A DNA stretch of 39,111 bases from Desulforamulus profundi (GTDB lineage Bacteria > Bacillota_B > Desulfotomaculia > Desulfotomaculales > Desulfotomaculaceae), in NCBI RefSeq assembly GCF_002607855.1, contig NZ_AWQQ01000087.1, forward strand, positions 1-39,111. Direction: 5' to 3'. A program made the translations under genes and the position numbers. This document shows positions 22,748 to 29,401 of the stretch, piece after piece. The first letter of the stretch is position 1, and every line of letters begins with the position of its first letter. The notes below the pieces were generated by a model. That model saw only the letters and a list, made by a program, of their open reading frames with translations, was not told the DNA's origin and searched no databases.

Positions 22748-25042
22748 TTATACCGGATTATTTCTCAGCTCTTCGACTGCGGCAACCATATTCTTAAGAC
22801 TTTGCACTGTTTCTTCCATTCCTCTTGTTTTTAGCCCGCAATCCGGATTTATCCACAGCTTATTTTTATCTAATTTACCCACCATTTTAATAATTGCTTG
22901 CCGGATTTCTTCTTTGCTTGGCACCCTTGGGGAATGGATATCATAAACACCGGGGCCAACCTCAGTCCTAAAATTATTCCTCTTCAGTACATCAATAATT
23001 GAAAGATCCGACCTTGCGGCTTCAAAAGAAATGACATCCGCATCCATATCGTCAATTTCCTTTATTATATCTTCAAATTCGCTATAGCACATATGCGTAT
23101 GAATCTGCGTATAATGCTTTACGCCCGAATGCACCAATCTGAAGGCTTTTATTGCCCAGTCCAGATAATGGCTGTTCCAATCCTGCCTTCTTAGAGGCAG
23201 CTTTTCCCTTAACGCCGCTTCATCGATCTGAATAATTCTTATGCCACGGTTTTCGAGATCGGTCACTTCTTCTTTGATAGCCAGCGCAATCTGAAAGGCC
23301 ATTTCTCTTAATGAAATATCCTCTCGCGGAAAAGACCAGTTCAAAATGGTGACCGGACCGGTTAACATACCTTTGACCGGTTTACTTGTTAGACTTTGCG
23401 CATACGCAATATATTCGACCGTGATTGGTTTTGTTCTTTTTATATCCCCCCATATAATCGGAGGCTTGACGCATCGTGTTCCGTAAGACTGAACCCATGC
23501 TTTTTCAGTGAATAAAAAACCTGATAGGTTTTCCCCAAAATACTCTACCATATCGTTTCTTTCAAACTCGCCATGAACAAGAACATCCAGTCCGATTTCT
23601 TCTTGAAGCCGTATGATCTGTGCAATTTTTTCCTTTATCTTATCGTTGTATTGTTCAAAGCTTAAGCTCTTATTCTTATACTGCTTTCGGATTTCTTTAA
23701 TTTCCGCCGTTTGGGGAAATGAGCCTATTGTTGTCGTAGGCAGTACAGGAAGCTTTAATCTTTCTTTTTGAAGCCCGGTTCTTTCCTCAAAGCGATTGCT
23801 CCTTGAAAAATCACTTTCCTTAAGATTTGCAATACGCTGGCGGATTTGCAAATCGATATACGCAGTATCTTCAGCTTTTTCCTTTATGAGTGAAACATTT
23901 TGGATATATTTTTTGTTTTGCTCGTAGGAAGCATCGTTAAACAGTTCTCCCAATTCCACGAGCTCATCAAGCTTTTCTTCCGCAAAAGCGAAATGCTTCT
24001 TGAATTTTTCGTCCATATTTATCTCGTTTTTCACGGTATAAGGGACATGCAAAAGGGAGCACGATGTATTTAAAACAATCCTTTCCTTATCGATAGAAGC
24101 GGCAAGGCTGTTCAAAATACCGATTGTTTTTTCATAACTGTTTCTCCAGATGTTTTTGCCATTCACGACGCCCGCAAACAGAATGACGTCCTTCGGAAAT
24201 CCATATTTCTTAATTAGTTCAAGATTCTTTTCCCCTTCAATAAAATCCAAACCCAAGGCATCAATTCTTAAGGATATAACTTTTTCATATACATCCCTGA
24301 TATCGCCAAAATAAGTCTGCAATAACACCTTAAGAGCTTCTTTACTGCTTAACAGTTCCTGATATAGAGAGATGAAAAATTCAATATCCTGTTTATCCAG
24401 ATCCGTTACAAGTGCAGGCTCGTCAATTTGAATCCATTCAACCTGCATAGCATTAAACTTCCCAAGGATTTGCTTATAAACCTTCAAAATATCAGCGCCA
24501 CAATCAAAATAGGTTTTATTTGAAGCTGTGACCTTTGACAGTTTCAGGAAAGTAAAGGGACCAATTATCACGGGTTTTGTCCTGATACCTAATTCAAGCG
24601 CCTCTGAATATTCGTCAAATGGCTTGCTACTATTCAGCTTAAACTCGGTATTATCATCAATCACAGGAACCATGTAATGATAGTTTGTATTGAACCATTT
24701 TCTCATTGCAAGGGCTTTTACATCCCGTCTTTCATCCTGATAGCCTCTGGCCATGGCAAAATAAGTGTCCAGCTCATTGAGGTTTAATGTGCGATAGCTG
24801 TCAGGAATGACATTCAACAAAAAGGCTGTATCTAAAAAGCCATCATAAAGGGAAAAATCATTAGAGGGAATAAAATCAATACCTTTTTCGGCTTGAAAAG
24901 CCCATTGCAGCTTTTTTAGCTCCGCAGATCGTGACAACAGGTCGTCCTTGGTCGTCTTCCTGTTAAAATAGTCCTCGACCCATCGTTTTAATTCTCTTTG
25001 CGCTCCAATTCTAGGATAACTTACAATTGACAGACGTTGCAT
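22748..25042 (-). CDS. metE: Cobalamin-independent methionine synthase
   Basis: A 764-residue enzyme that transfers the methyl group of methyltetrahydrofolate polyglutamate to homocysteine with a zinc site and no B12. The start is ATG 25042 after AAAGGAGGAAAC, opening MQRLSIVSYPRIGAQRELKRW; the longer frame to 25117 runs into the riboswitch platform. The duplicated-barrel architecture is visible: PVIIGPFTFLKLSKV in the N-barrel, TTTIGSFPQT and LVHGEFERNDMVEYFGE in the C-barrel. Zinc ligands are IHTHMCYSEF (His and Cys) and the late Cys in NPDCGLKTRG. It is more AT-rich than the metH operon and surrounded by mobile relics, which suggests acquisition. A cobalamin riboswitch precedes it. Confidence 0.96.
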   Translation of the reverse strand: MQRLSIVSYPRIGAQRELKRWVEDYFNRKTTKDDLLSRSAELKKLQWAFQAEKGIDFIPSNDFSLYDGFLDTAFLLNVIPDSYRTLNLNELDTYFAMARGYQDERRDVKALAMRKWFNTNYHYMVPVIDDNTEFKLNSSKPFDEYSEALELGIRTKPVIIGPFTFLKLSKVTASNKTYFDCGADILKVYKQILGKFNAMQVEWIQIDEPALVTDLDKQDIEFFISLYQELLSSKEALKVLLQTYFGDIRDVYEKVISLRIDALGLDFIEGEKNLELIKKYGFPKDVILFAGVVNGKNIWRNSYEKTIGILNSLAASIDKERIVLNTSCSLLHVPYTVKNEINMDEKFKKHFAFAEEKLDELVELGELFNDASYEQNKKYIQNVSLIKEKAEDTAYIDLQIRQRIANLKESDFSRSNRFEERTGLQKERLKLPVLPTTTIGSFPQTAEIKEIRKQYKNKSLSFEQYNDKIKEKIAQIIRLQEEIGLDVLVHGEFERNDMVEYFGENLSGFLFTEKAWVQSYGTRCVKPPIIWGDIKRTKPITVEYIAYAQSLTSKPVKGMLTGPVTILNWSFPREDISLREMAFQIALAIKEEVTDLENRGIRIIQIDEAALREKLPLRRQDWNSHYLDWAIKAFRLVHSGVKHYTQIHTHMCYSEFEDIIKEIDDMDADVISFEAARSDLSIIDVLKRNNFRTEVGPGVYDIHSPRVPSKEEIRQAIIKMVGKLDKNKLWINPDCGLKTRGMEETVQSLKNMVAAVEELRNNPV

Positions 25043-25047
25043 TTTTG

Positions 25048-25109
25048 TTTCCTCCTTTAATTTTTTGGAGGAAATAGACACAATTACTGAATAAATCGTC
25101 TCTATCTCC
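25048..25109 (-). promoter_or_regulatory. Expression platform of the metE riboswitch: mutually exclusive hairpins
   Basis: On the minus strand TTTCCTCC (25074-25067) can pair with the Shine-Dalgarno strand GGAGGAAA (25055-25048), an 8-bp sequestering hairpin. The competing partner is GGAGATAGAGAC (25109-25098), which can pair with GTGTCTATTTCC (25081-25070) apart from a G:U pair and one mismatch. That pairing occupies the same TTTCC bases and would free the Shine-Dalgarno. This predicts translational control. Confidence 0.7.
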
Positions 25110-25138
25110 ATTCCCAAAGATTGAGTTTCCTAGCTTTA

Positions 25139-25297
25139 AGGCAGGTCTCCTGGCTTCTCATCATCCTACTCTCCTAACCTTCCCACCTTTAAACGGCAGT
25201 GGCAATCAAAGATTTCGTCCGAGTTACAGTAGTGGGTGCTGCTCGGGATTTTAACCCGATTCCCTATTATCCCTTCTGCTATCAGAGGGCACCTTAT
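25139..25297 (-). promoter_or_regulatory. Cobalamin riboswitch of metE
   Basis: On the minus strand from 25297 the leader shows AAGGTGCCCTCTG, AGAAGGGATAATAGGGAA, TTAAAATCCCGAGC, CCCACTACTGTAAC, TTGCCACTG, GGGAAGG, and the B12 box AGCCAGGAGACCTGCC (25155-25140). These are the conserved blocks of adenosylcobalamin-type aptamers in the right order. Placement before the B12-independent synthase predicts repression when cobalamin is plentiful. Confidence 0.95.
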
Positions 25298-25314
25298 AGC
25301 ATTATCGACAAATA

Positions 25315-25343
25315 AGTGTATCCTATATTTTTAAGAATGTCAA
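25315..25343 (-). promoter_or_regulatory. metE promoter
   Basis: On the minus strand TTGACA (25343-25338), a 17-base spacer and TACACT (25320-25315) lie just upstream of the cobalamin aptamer, giving a transcription start close to its first paired bases. Confidence 0.65.
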
Positions 25344-25392
25344 TCAAATCTTCTGTAAACGATACAGTAAACGATGTTCCGTGTTCACTTAT

Positions 25393-25536
25393 TTACTTTT
25401 CCATCAAATCCTTAACCTCAACCCCGGTCTTGAACACGAACACCGCCTCAACCAAGGAACACACGCTGACTTTTTCGATAAGCCCGCGTAACAGAATTGC
25501 TTTTGAACCTTTGCTTGATATCAAACGATTACTGAA
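25393..25536 (-). pseudogene. Site-specific recombinase C-terminal relic
   Basis: A 47-codon minus-strand frame, cut by a stop on its upstream side, ends LLRGLIEKVSVCSLVEAVFV, then FKTGVEVKDLMEK. The LIEKVxV segment followed by a short beta-rich tail is typical of the end of large serine recombinases from conjugative elements. The catalytic domain is absent. It abuts the truncated ParB-like gene, which points to a deletion junction near 25550. Confidence 0.45.
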
Positions 25537-25550
25537 TCAGTTCCTGGTTT

Positions 25551-25700
25551 CTAAATATTCCAAATCACCGGCTCTACATAGCCGAATTCCTCAATACTCC
25601 TACGCAACTTTTCGTATTCTGCATCACCTGGCTTGAGGTCTTTACGAGGATTATATTTTGCCGCCTTTAATTTATCTGTGGATATTTTTTGAATGTCCAT
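25551..25700 (-). pseudogene. ParB-like nuclease domain, N-terminal fragment
   Basis: ATG 25700 follows GGAGGAAAG and opens MDIQKISTDKLKAAKYNPRK, then EKLRRSIEEFGYVEPVIWN. This is the usual start of ParB/Srx-like domains of phage- or ICE-borne ParB-methylase proteins. The frame stops after 49 residues, so most of the domain is missing. A methylase C-terminal relic lies at 26455-26538 on the same strand; the order is inverted for one gene, so the two come from separate copies or a rearrangement. Confidence 0.65.
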
Positions 25701-25765
25701 GCTCTTTCCTCCAATAAAAAAACGCCCGCATAACAGACGTTTGAGAATCGCTGTGGTTGAGTTGA

Positions 25766-26083
25766 TTATATCAGCCAGACATAATCCTGACGGCAATCCA
25801 CCATGTAGTCGATGTATACTGTATCATCCTTGATTTGATAGATGAGCAAATACCGCTTATCCACAAGCAGTTTTCTGTATTTGCTTGCGGGCAATACCGG
25901 ATCGGCAAGCCAGGAACCACGCTCCGGAAACTCCTGCAGGGATTTTGCAGCCTCGACTACATCTATCCTGAGCTTGTCAGCCGCCTGGGTACTGACCTGG
26001 GCTAAAAAGCGGGCGTGCTGCACGAGCATTTCTCCCGCTCTTTCCGAGATAATGACATGATACCGTTTATCCGCGCTGCTCAT
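25766..26083 (-). CDS. RelE/ParE-family toxin
   Basis: A 105-residue protein with the RelE/ParE fold: an N-terminal strand (YHVIISERAGEML), two helices (HARFLAQVSTQAADKLRIDVV and AAKSLQEFPERGSW), and a C-terminal sheet (KYRKLLVDKRYLLIYQIKDDTVYIDYMVDCRQDY). It is likely an mRNA interferase or gyrase inhibitor held in check by the preceding antitoxin. ATG 26083 lies within the antitoxin gene (17-base overlap), the normal toxin-antitoxin layout with translational coupling. The gene looks intact. Confidence 0.88.
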   Translation of the reverse strand: MSSADKRYHVIISERAGEMLVQHARFLAQVSTQAADKLRIDVVEAAKSLQEFPERGSWLADPVLPASKYRKLLVDKRYLLIYQIKDDTVYIDYMVDCRQDYVWLI

Positions 26084-26351
26084 CGGCAGCCTCCTTAATT
26101 GCTTTTTTCATCATCTCGTCCACTTCACCGATTGAAAAGCCCTTTTTACCCGTCAATCTGTCCTCCTCGACCGCAACAAGCTGTTCCCGCAGCCTCAGCA
26201 TGCTTTCACGCCGGGAAAACGTGGCGATATCCATGACCACTAAATCGCCCTCGCCGTTTTTCGTTAGAAAAACAGGCTCTTTGGTGGTCTTGCAGAGCGC
26301 GGATATTTCGTTGTAGTTTTTGCGTATTGCCGCAGACGGTTTTATATTCAT
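26067..26351 (-). CDS. Phd/YefM-family antitoxin
   Basis: A 94-residue protein. The start is ATG 26351 behind AGGAGGTG; a GTG at 26360 is too close to the ribosome binding site. The N-terminal DNA-binding fold reads MNIKPSAAIRKNYNEISALC, followed by KTTKEPVFLTKNGEGDLVVMDI, the conserved Phd/YefM core. The C-terminal half (EDRLTGKKGFSIGEVDEMMKKAIKEA) is charged and helical, as expected of the toxin-binding tail. It is first in an operon with the RelE/ParE toxin and faces a strong inverted repeat that is probably its operator. It looks intact. Confidence 0.9.
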   Translation of the reverse strand: MNIKPSAAIRKNYNEISALCKTTKEPVFLTKNGEGDLVVMDIATFSRRESMLRLREQLVAVEEDRLTGKKGFSIGEVDEMMKKAIKEAADEQRG

Positions 26352-26368
26352 CACAAACACCTCCTGTA

Positions 26369-26408
26369 GTAGTAAAATATTACGCTTATCATTTGCTTAT
26401 TTTACTAC
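26369..26408. promoter_or_regulatory. Antitoxin operator/promoter palindrome
   Basis: A perfect 11-bp inverted repeat, GTAGTAAAATA (26369-26379) and TATTTTACTAC (26398-26408), is separated by 18 bases. It lies 18 bases upstream of the antitoxin start and contains a TAATAT -10-like box on the minus strand. It fits autoregulation by the toxin-antitoxin complex. Confidence 0.65.
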
Positions 26409-26454
26409 GACTATTCCCAAAAAGTCAAGATCACTCCTGTCCCATCAGAAGCTT

Positions 26455-26538
26455 TCAATTCAATTTGACCGCTTTTTGTCCCGTAAACGCCTCCCAGCGT
26501 TTCACCGCCAAGTCGCAGTAAACAGGAGACAGTTCCAT
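26455..26538 (-). pseudogene. DNA methyltransferase C-terminal relic
   Basis: A minus-strand frame reads MELSPVYCDLAVKRWEAFTG, then QKAVKLN and a TGA. This is the hallmark C-terminus of N4/N6 DNA methylases of ParB-methylase phage proteins (usual form MELDPxYCDVxVKRWExFTG). Only about 27-31 residues remain, and homology stops near 26550, where a plus-strand antitoxin fragment begins. Confidence 0.65.
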
Positions 26539-26543
26539 CGCAT

Positions 26544-26786
26544 GTCCAAAACAATGCTATTGTTATCCGTCCTGTGCGCGAGGGCGGTGGGGAGTTTGAT
26601 GAACAAATTCTCGCCGATTTAATCTCTCAGGGACTTTCCGGGCAGGAGCTTCTCGCCAAGTTCAAGGAAACACGCCGTCAAATCCGTCCTGCTGTGGAGC
26701 GCTTGCTTGATGAAGCTCGTCTTGCCGCAGATGGTAAAGCACTATTTTCCACATACGAGGATGTTTTTGGTACGGAGGACAAATGA
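26544..26786 (+). pseudogene. AbrB/MazE-like antitoxin, 5'-truncated
   Basis: The frame is VQNNAIVIRPVREGGGEFDE, then ILADLISQGLSGQELLAKF and on to FGTEDK, with a stop at 26784-26786. QNNAIVIRP is the end of a swapped-hairpin AbrB/MazE DNA-binding domain; its start is replaced by the methylase relic. GTG 26574 could initiate a shorter protein with the toxin-binding part. The stop overlaps the toxin ATG (ATGA), so this was the antitoxin of the next gene. Confidence 0.6.
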
Positions 26787-27044
26787 TGTATAAGCTAATC
26801 ATTTTACCTCCTGCTGCTCGCTTTCTAAAAAGCTCAAAGAAAAGCCACTCAAGGCAGCATTTCAAAAAGCTGTTGATGAAATACTCGAAAACCCGTATAT
26901 TGGCTACCTAAAACGGGCGACCTGTCCGGCGTTTACTCTTGTGATATTTTCTACAACAAAACAAACTACGAGCTTGCCTATACCATCATTGAAGAGAACG
27001 ACGAAACCGTTGTTTTTTTATACCCAGCGGCCATCCTCTTTTAA
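26783..27044 (+). pseudogene. RelE-like toxin, two frameshifts
   Basis: ATG 26783 overlaps the antitoxin stop. Three registers join to an 87-residue RelE/Txe-like protein: MMYKLIILPPAARFLK, then LKEKPLKAAFQKAVDEILEN, PYIGYLK, GDLSGVYSCDIFYNKTNYEL, and AYTIIEENDETVVFLYPAAILF. The joins need one extra A in each of two A-runs (26827-26831 and 26910-26913). As written it is inactive; if both losses are sequence errors the toxin is intact although its antitoxin is truncated. Confidence 0.65.
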
Positions 27045-27103
27045 GGATAACGGAAGCGGCGGTCTTTGGGGGCATTGAATTCGGCCCGGCAATTTTAATG
27101 TGT

Positions 27104-27760
27104 TTAGCTAGCTGTTCCATTTCTTTTCACCAACCAGTCATACCAGGATTCCATCCCCTGACCGGTCAGGGCACTGACCTCTATTACAGGGAGATGTGGT
27201 TTTATCTTTTGCAGATCCTGGTAGAATTCTTGCAAATTAAAATTGGTATGGGCCAAAAGATCTATTTTGTTTAATAAACAAAGGGATGCCCTTTCAAAAG
27301 TTGTAGGATATTTGGCGGGTTTATCGCTCCCTTCCGTTACGGAGATGATTACCACTTTTTCATCCTCACCCAGGTCAAAAGCGGCGGGACAGACCAGGTT
27401 TCCTACGTTTTCGATAACCAGCAATTCCAGAGGAGTCTCAGGGGGAAACTCGTTCCAGGCCTTATTAACCATGTTGGCATCGAGATGACAGCCGCCCCTG
27501 GTATTGATCTGCACCACGGGAACTTCCAGGCGGGCGATGCGTTCCGCATCCCGGGCTGTCATCAGGTCTCCCTCTATGACACCGAGGGCGACCTTATCCT
27601 TCAAGTTGCGGATGGTTGTTTCCAATAAGGTAGTCTTACCGGCTCCGGGCGAGCTAATCAGGTTGATGACCCGCAGACCCTTATTATTAAAGAGGGTCCG
27701 GTTCTTGCTCGCCATATCTTCATTGGCTCTCAGGACATTTGTTACTACTTTTACCTGCAT
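27104..27760 (-). CDS. hypB: Hydrogenase nickel-insertion GTPase HypB
   Basis: A 218-residue SIMIBI-class GTPase that delivers nickel to the NiFe hydrogenase large subunit together with HypA. ATG 27760 (MQVKVVTNVLRANEDMA) follows GAGGTG and lies 1 base after the reconstructed end of hypA. The P-loop is SSPGAGKTTLLETT, the metal-binding loop is INTRGGCHLDANMV, and the G4 motif is LLNKIDLL. No N-terminal His-rich or CxxCGC nickel-storage region is present. It is the last gene of the hydrogenlyase operon. The rest of the maturation set (hypC, D, E, F) is not in the window and must lie elsewhere. Confidence 0.93.
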   Translation of the reverse strand: MQVKVVTNVLRANEDMASKNRTLFNNKGLRVINLISSPGAGKTTLLETTIRNLKDKVALGVIEGDLMTARDAERIARLEVPVVQINTRGGCHLDANMVNKAWNEFPPETPLELLVIENVGNLVCPAAFDLGEDEKVVIISVTEGSDKPAKYPTTFERASLCLLNKIDLLAHTNFNLQEFYQDLQKIKPHLPVIEVSALTGQGMESWYDWLVKRNGTAS

Positions 27761-27761
27761 G

Positions 27762-28111
27762 TCAATCCACCTCTTCACCTTCAAAATAATCAATCAGGAG
27801 ATGTCTTCCCTGGACTAGCTCCCCTCCGGTAAATCCGCAGGAGGGCAGTTATAGCCATGCTGGGACCAGGCATATTCCTTTGAACAGCGGGGGCACCTGA
27901 CCAGGGCTTTCACTTCTTCAATCAGGAGGGTGGCACCGTCAGCCTTGGTATCCTGGCTGATTACCCGGAAAGCAAACTCCAGGGCATCCGGTACCACCGC
28001 CATCATTTCACCGGCCAGGATTTTGACGAGGGCGATTTTTTTTATCTCATTTTCCTGCGCTGTTTTTAATAAAACATTAAGCATTTGCTGGGCCAGAGCT
28101 AATTCATGCAT
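27762..28111 (-). CDS. hypA: Hydrogenase nickel metallochaperone HypA, one frameshift
   Basis: ATG 28111 (MHELALAQQMLNVL) is behind GAGGTGGG; the N-terminal Met-His-Glu is the conserved nickel ligand set. The zinc site begins CPRCSKEYAW near residue 73. As written the frame stops at 27815 after NCPPADLPEGS, losing the last CxxC. Restoring one base near 27842 gives NCPxCGFTGGELVQGRHLLI, then DYFEGEEVD and a TGA at 27764-27762. That is the normal HypA ending, and the stop abuts hypB. The intact protein would be 116 residues. It hands nickel to HypB for hydrogenase assembly. Confidence 0.88.
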
Positions 28112-28121
28112 ATTACCCACC

Positions 28122-28334
28122 TCACCGGGAACGTATATCGTTTCTTATGGCCTGAACGGCCCTTGGTACAGCCCCGGCCACCGGGGGACTTAAGGTTTCG
28201 CTGAAAGTAAGGGTATCCATGGCTTCGATGGCATAGATGACGATTTTGTCCGGCAGTTGGATACCCATATTTTTACCAAATTCCATAGCTGTAATCAGGT
28301 TGATGTCGTGGACGGAAGCCAGGCGCCGGAAAAA
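28122..28334 (-). pseudogene. Hydrogenase maturation protease, C-terminal relic
   Basis: A 70-codon frame begins right after an in-frame TAG and has no start codon. It reads LASVHDINLITAMEFG, then MGIQLPDKIVIYAIEAMDTL, TFSETLSPPVAGAVPRAV. The H-D-x-x-L-I-T-A segment and IVIYAIE are typical of the C-terminal half of HyaD/HybD/HoxW-type proteases, a different subfamily from the HycI gene just upstream. The N-terminal half is absent. The relic ends 11 bases before hypA, so a second protease gene once lay in this operon. Confidence 0.6.
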
Positions 28335-28535
28335 CTAGATCTTCTTCCCGGGGTATTTTATTTCCAACTCACTCTTAATATAGTTCAGAATAAACATTCA
28401 TTTTATTTCCTCTAGCAAAACCAATTAACGTCAAGTCCGCTAACCTTCTGAATGGCTTTCATTTGAGCAACTAATGATGGCACATTATTGGGGTCCGTAC
28501 GTTTCCATGAGGTTCTTCTAGGGTCAGCATGTGTA
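28335..28535 (-). other. Gap between hycI and the protease relic
   Basis: There is no convincing gene. A minus-strand stretch directly after hycI is open for about 40 codons without a start (RTSWKRTDPNNVPSLVAQMK). It could be another relic; I do not recognise it. Confidence 0.3.
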
Positions 28536-29006
28536 TTATCTTATCTCCCGGTTGTCTTCAAGAGCCGGAAAGTCCAAACTTCCGGCTTGTAATTTTTGAT
28601 ATATAATTTCAACTGCCCGCTTAACTTCAGTTGATAAAGGAAAACCAAATGCAACCACCCGGGGCTGGATACCTATAAAATAAACTGTCGGAACAATTTC
28701 TTTAAGAGCACCAATGAAAAATGAGAGCGGTAAATTGTGCGTAGTCAAAATAAACTGCCCGGCAATATCCTTTTCGGAAAGGAGCCGAATGGTACCCGGC
28801 TCAAGCCCCATTTCAGCAGCATCCACAACCACTACCACATCTGGCTTGAGTTCGTTAACCACATGCAGGTAATTCTCGGGGACCGACCCACCATTGATGA
28901 TCTGCCAGCCCTGAAGCGGCGATTGCTCCAGAGTCCGGGCTAATAATGGCCCGGCCCCATCATCCCCCATCATGTCGTTACCCACCGTGATAATAAGTCG
29001 CGTCAT
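28536..29006 (-). CDS. hycI: Hydrogenase 3/4-type maturation endopeptidase HycI
   Basis: A 156-residue nickel-dependent protease that trims the C-terminus of the hydrogenase large subunit after metal insertion. ATG 29006 overlaps the hycH stop as ATGA; the longer frame to 29072 lies inside hycH. The family signature GNDMMGDDGAGPLLAR carries the first metal-binding acidic residue. VVVVDAAEMGLEPG gives the second, and TTHNLPLSFFI gives the His. The substrate should be HyfG, whose sequence continues 16 residues past its DPCYSC motif. Confidence 0.92.
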   Translation of the reverse strand: MTRLIITVGNDMMGDDGAGPLLARTLEQSPLQGWQIINGGSVPENYLHVVNELKPDVVVVVDAAEMGLEPGTIRLLSEKDIAGQFILTTHNLPLSFFIGALKEIVPTVYFIGIQPRVVAFGFPLSTEVKRAVEIIYQKLQAGSLDFPALEDNREIR

Positions 29007-29401
29007 AATGACCGCACCACCAGATAGATAGCCGGCTCCCTTTGTATGGACCGCAGCAGCTGCAGCAAGCATTCAGCCCATTTCTTCTCTTCCGGAAGAA
29101 ATGTTGGAGTAGCATCGGTCAAGGCTTTAATTAACGGCCGTACATGTTCTTTAGTTATTTCCACCTCTCCCCATTTAACTACGCCTTCCATCTTACGCCT
29201 GGCCTCTGTTTGAGGAAGCTTCGCTATCCATTTTAAATACTCCTCCCGCGCCATATTCATAACGGGAGAAAAGCAGTCTACCACTCCCACATGATGACCG
29301 ATGGCCAAGGCATAATATTCTAACTGCTTAACTTGGGGAGGGGCTTCCTTTTCGTCAACAAACTTTTTACTCAGCCGGTAAAATTCAACTTTACCCGACA
29401 T
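29003..29401 (-). CDS. hycH: Formate hydrogenlyase maturation protein HycH
   Basis: A 132-residue soluble protein of the HycH family, required for processing of hydrogenase-3/4 type enzymes. It starts MSGKVEFYRLSKKFVDEKEA and contains the family segment YYALAIGHHVGVVDCFSP and the C-terminal block KKWAECLLQLLRSI. Its gene overlaps the end of hyfI by 11 bases and hycI by 4, so translation of all three is coupled. The biochemical role is not defined; it may act as a scaffold for large-subunit maturation. Recognition rests on these motifs and on position between the small subunit and HycI. Confidence 0.85.
   Translation of the reverse strand: MSGKVEFYRLSKKFVDEKEAPPQVKQLEYYALAIGHHVGVVDCFSPVMNMAREEYLKWIAKLPQTEARRKMEGVVKWGEVEITKEHVRPLIKALTDATPTFLPEEKKWAECLLQLLRSIQREPAIYLVVRSL

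Noticed and set aside
25043..25117. A longer MetE start
   Set aside because: The extra codons overlap the riboswitch expression platform, and the ATG at 25042 has the proper ribosome binding site and a canonical N-terminus.
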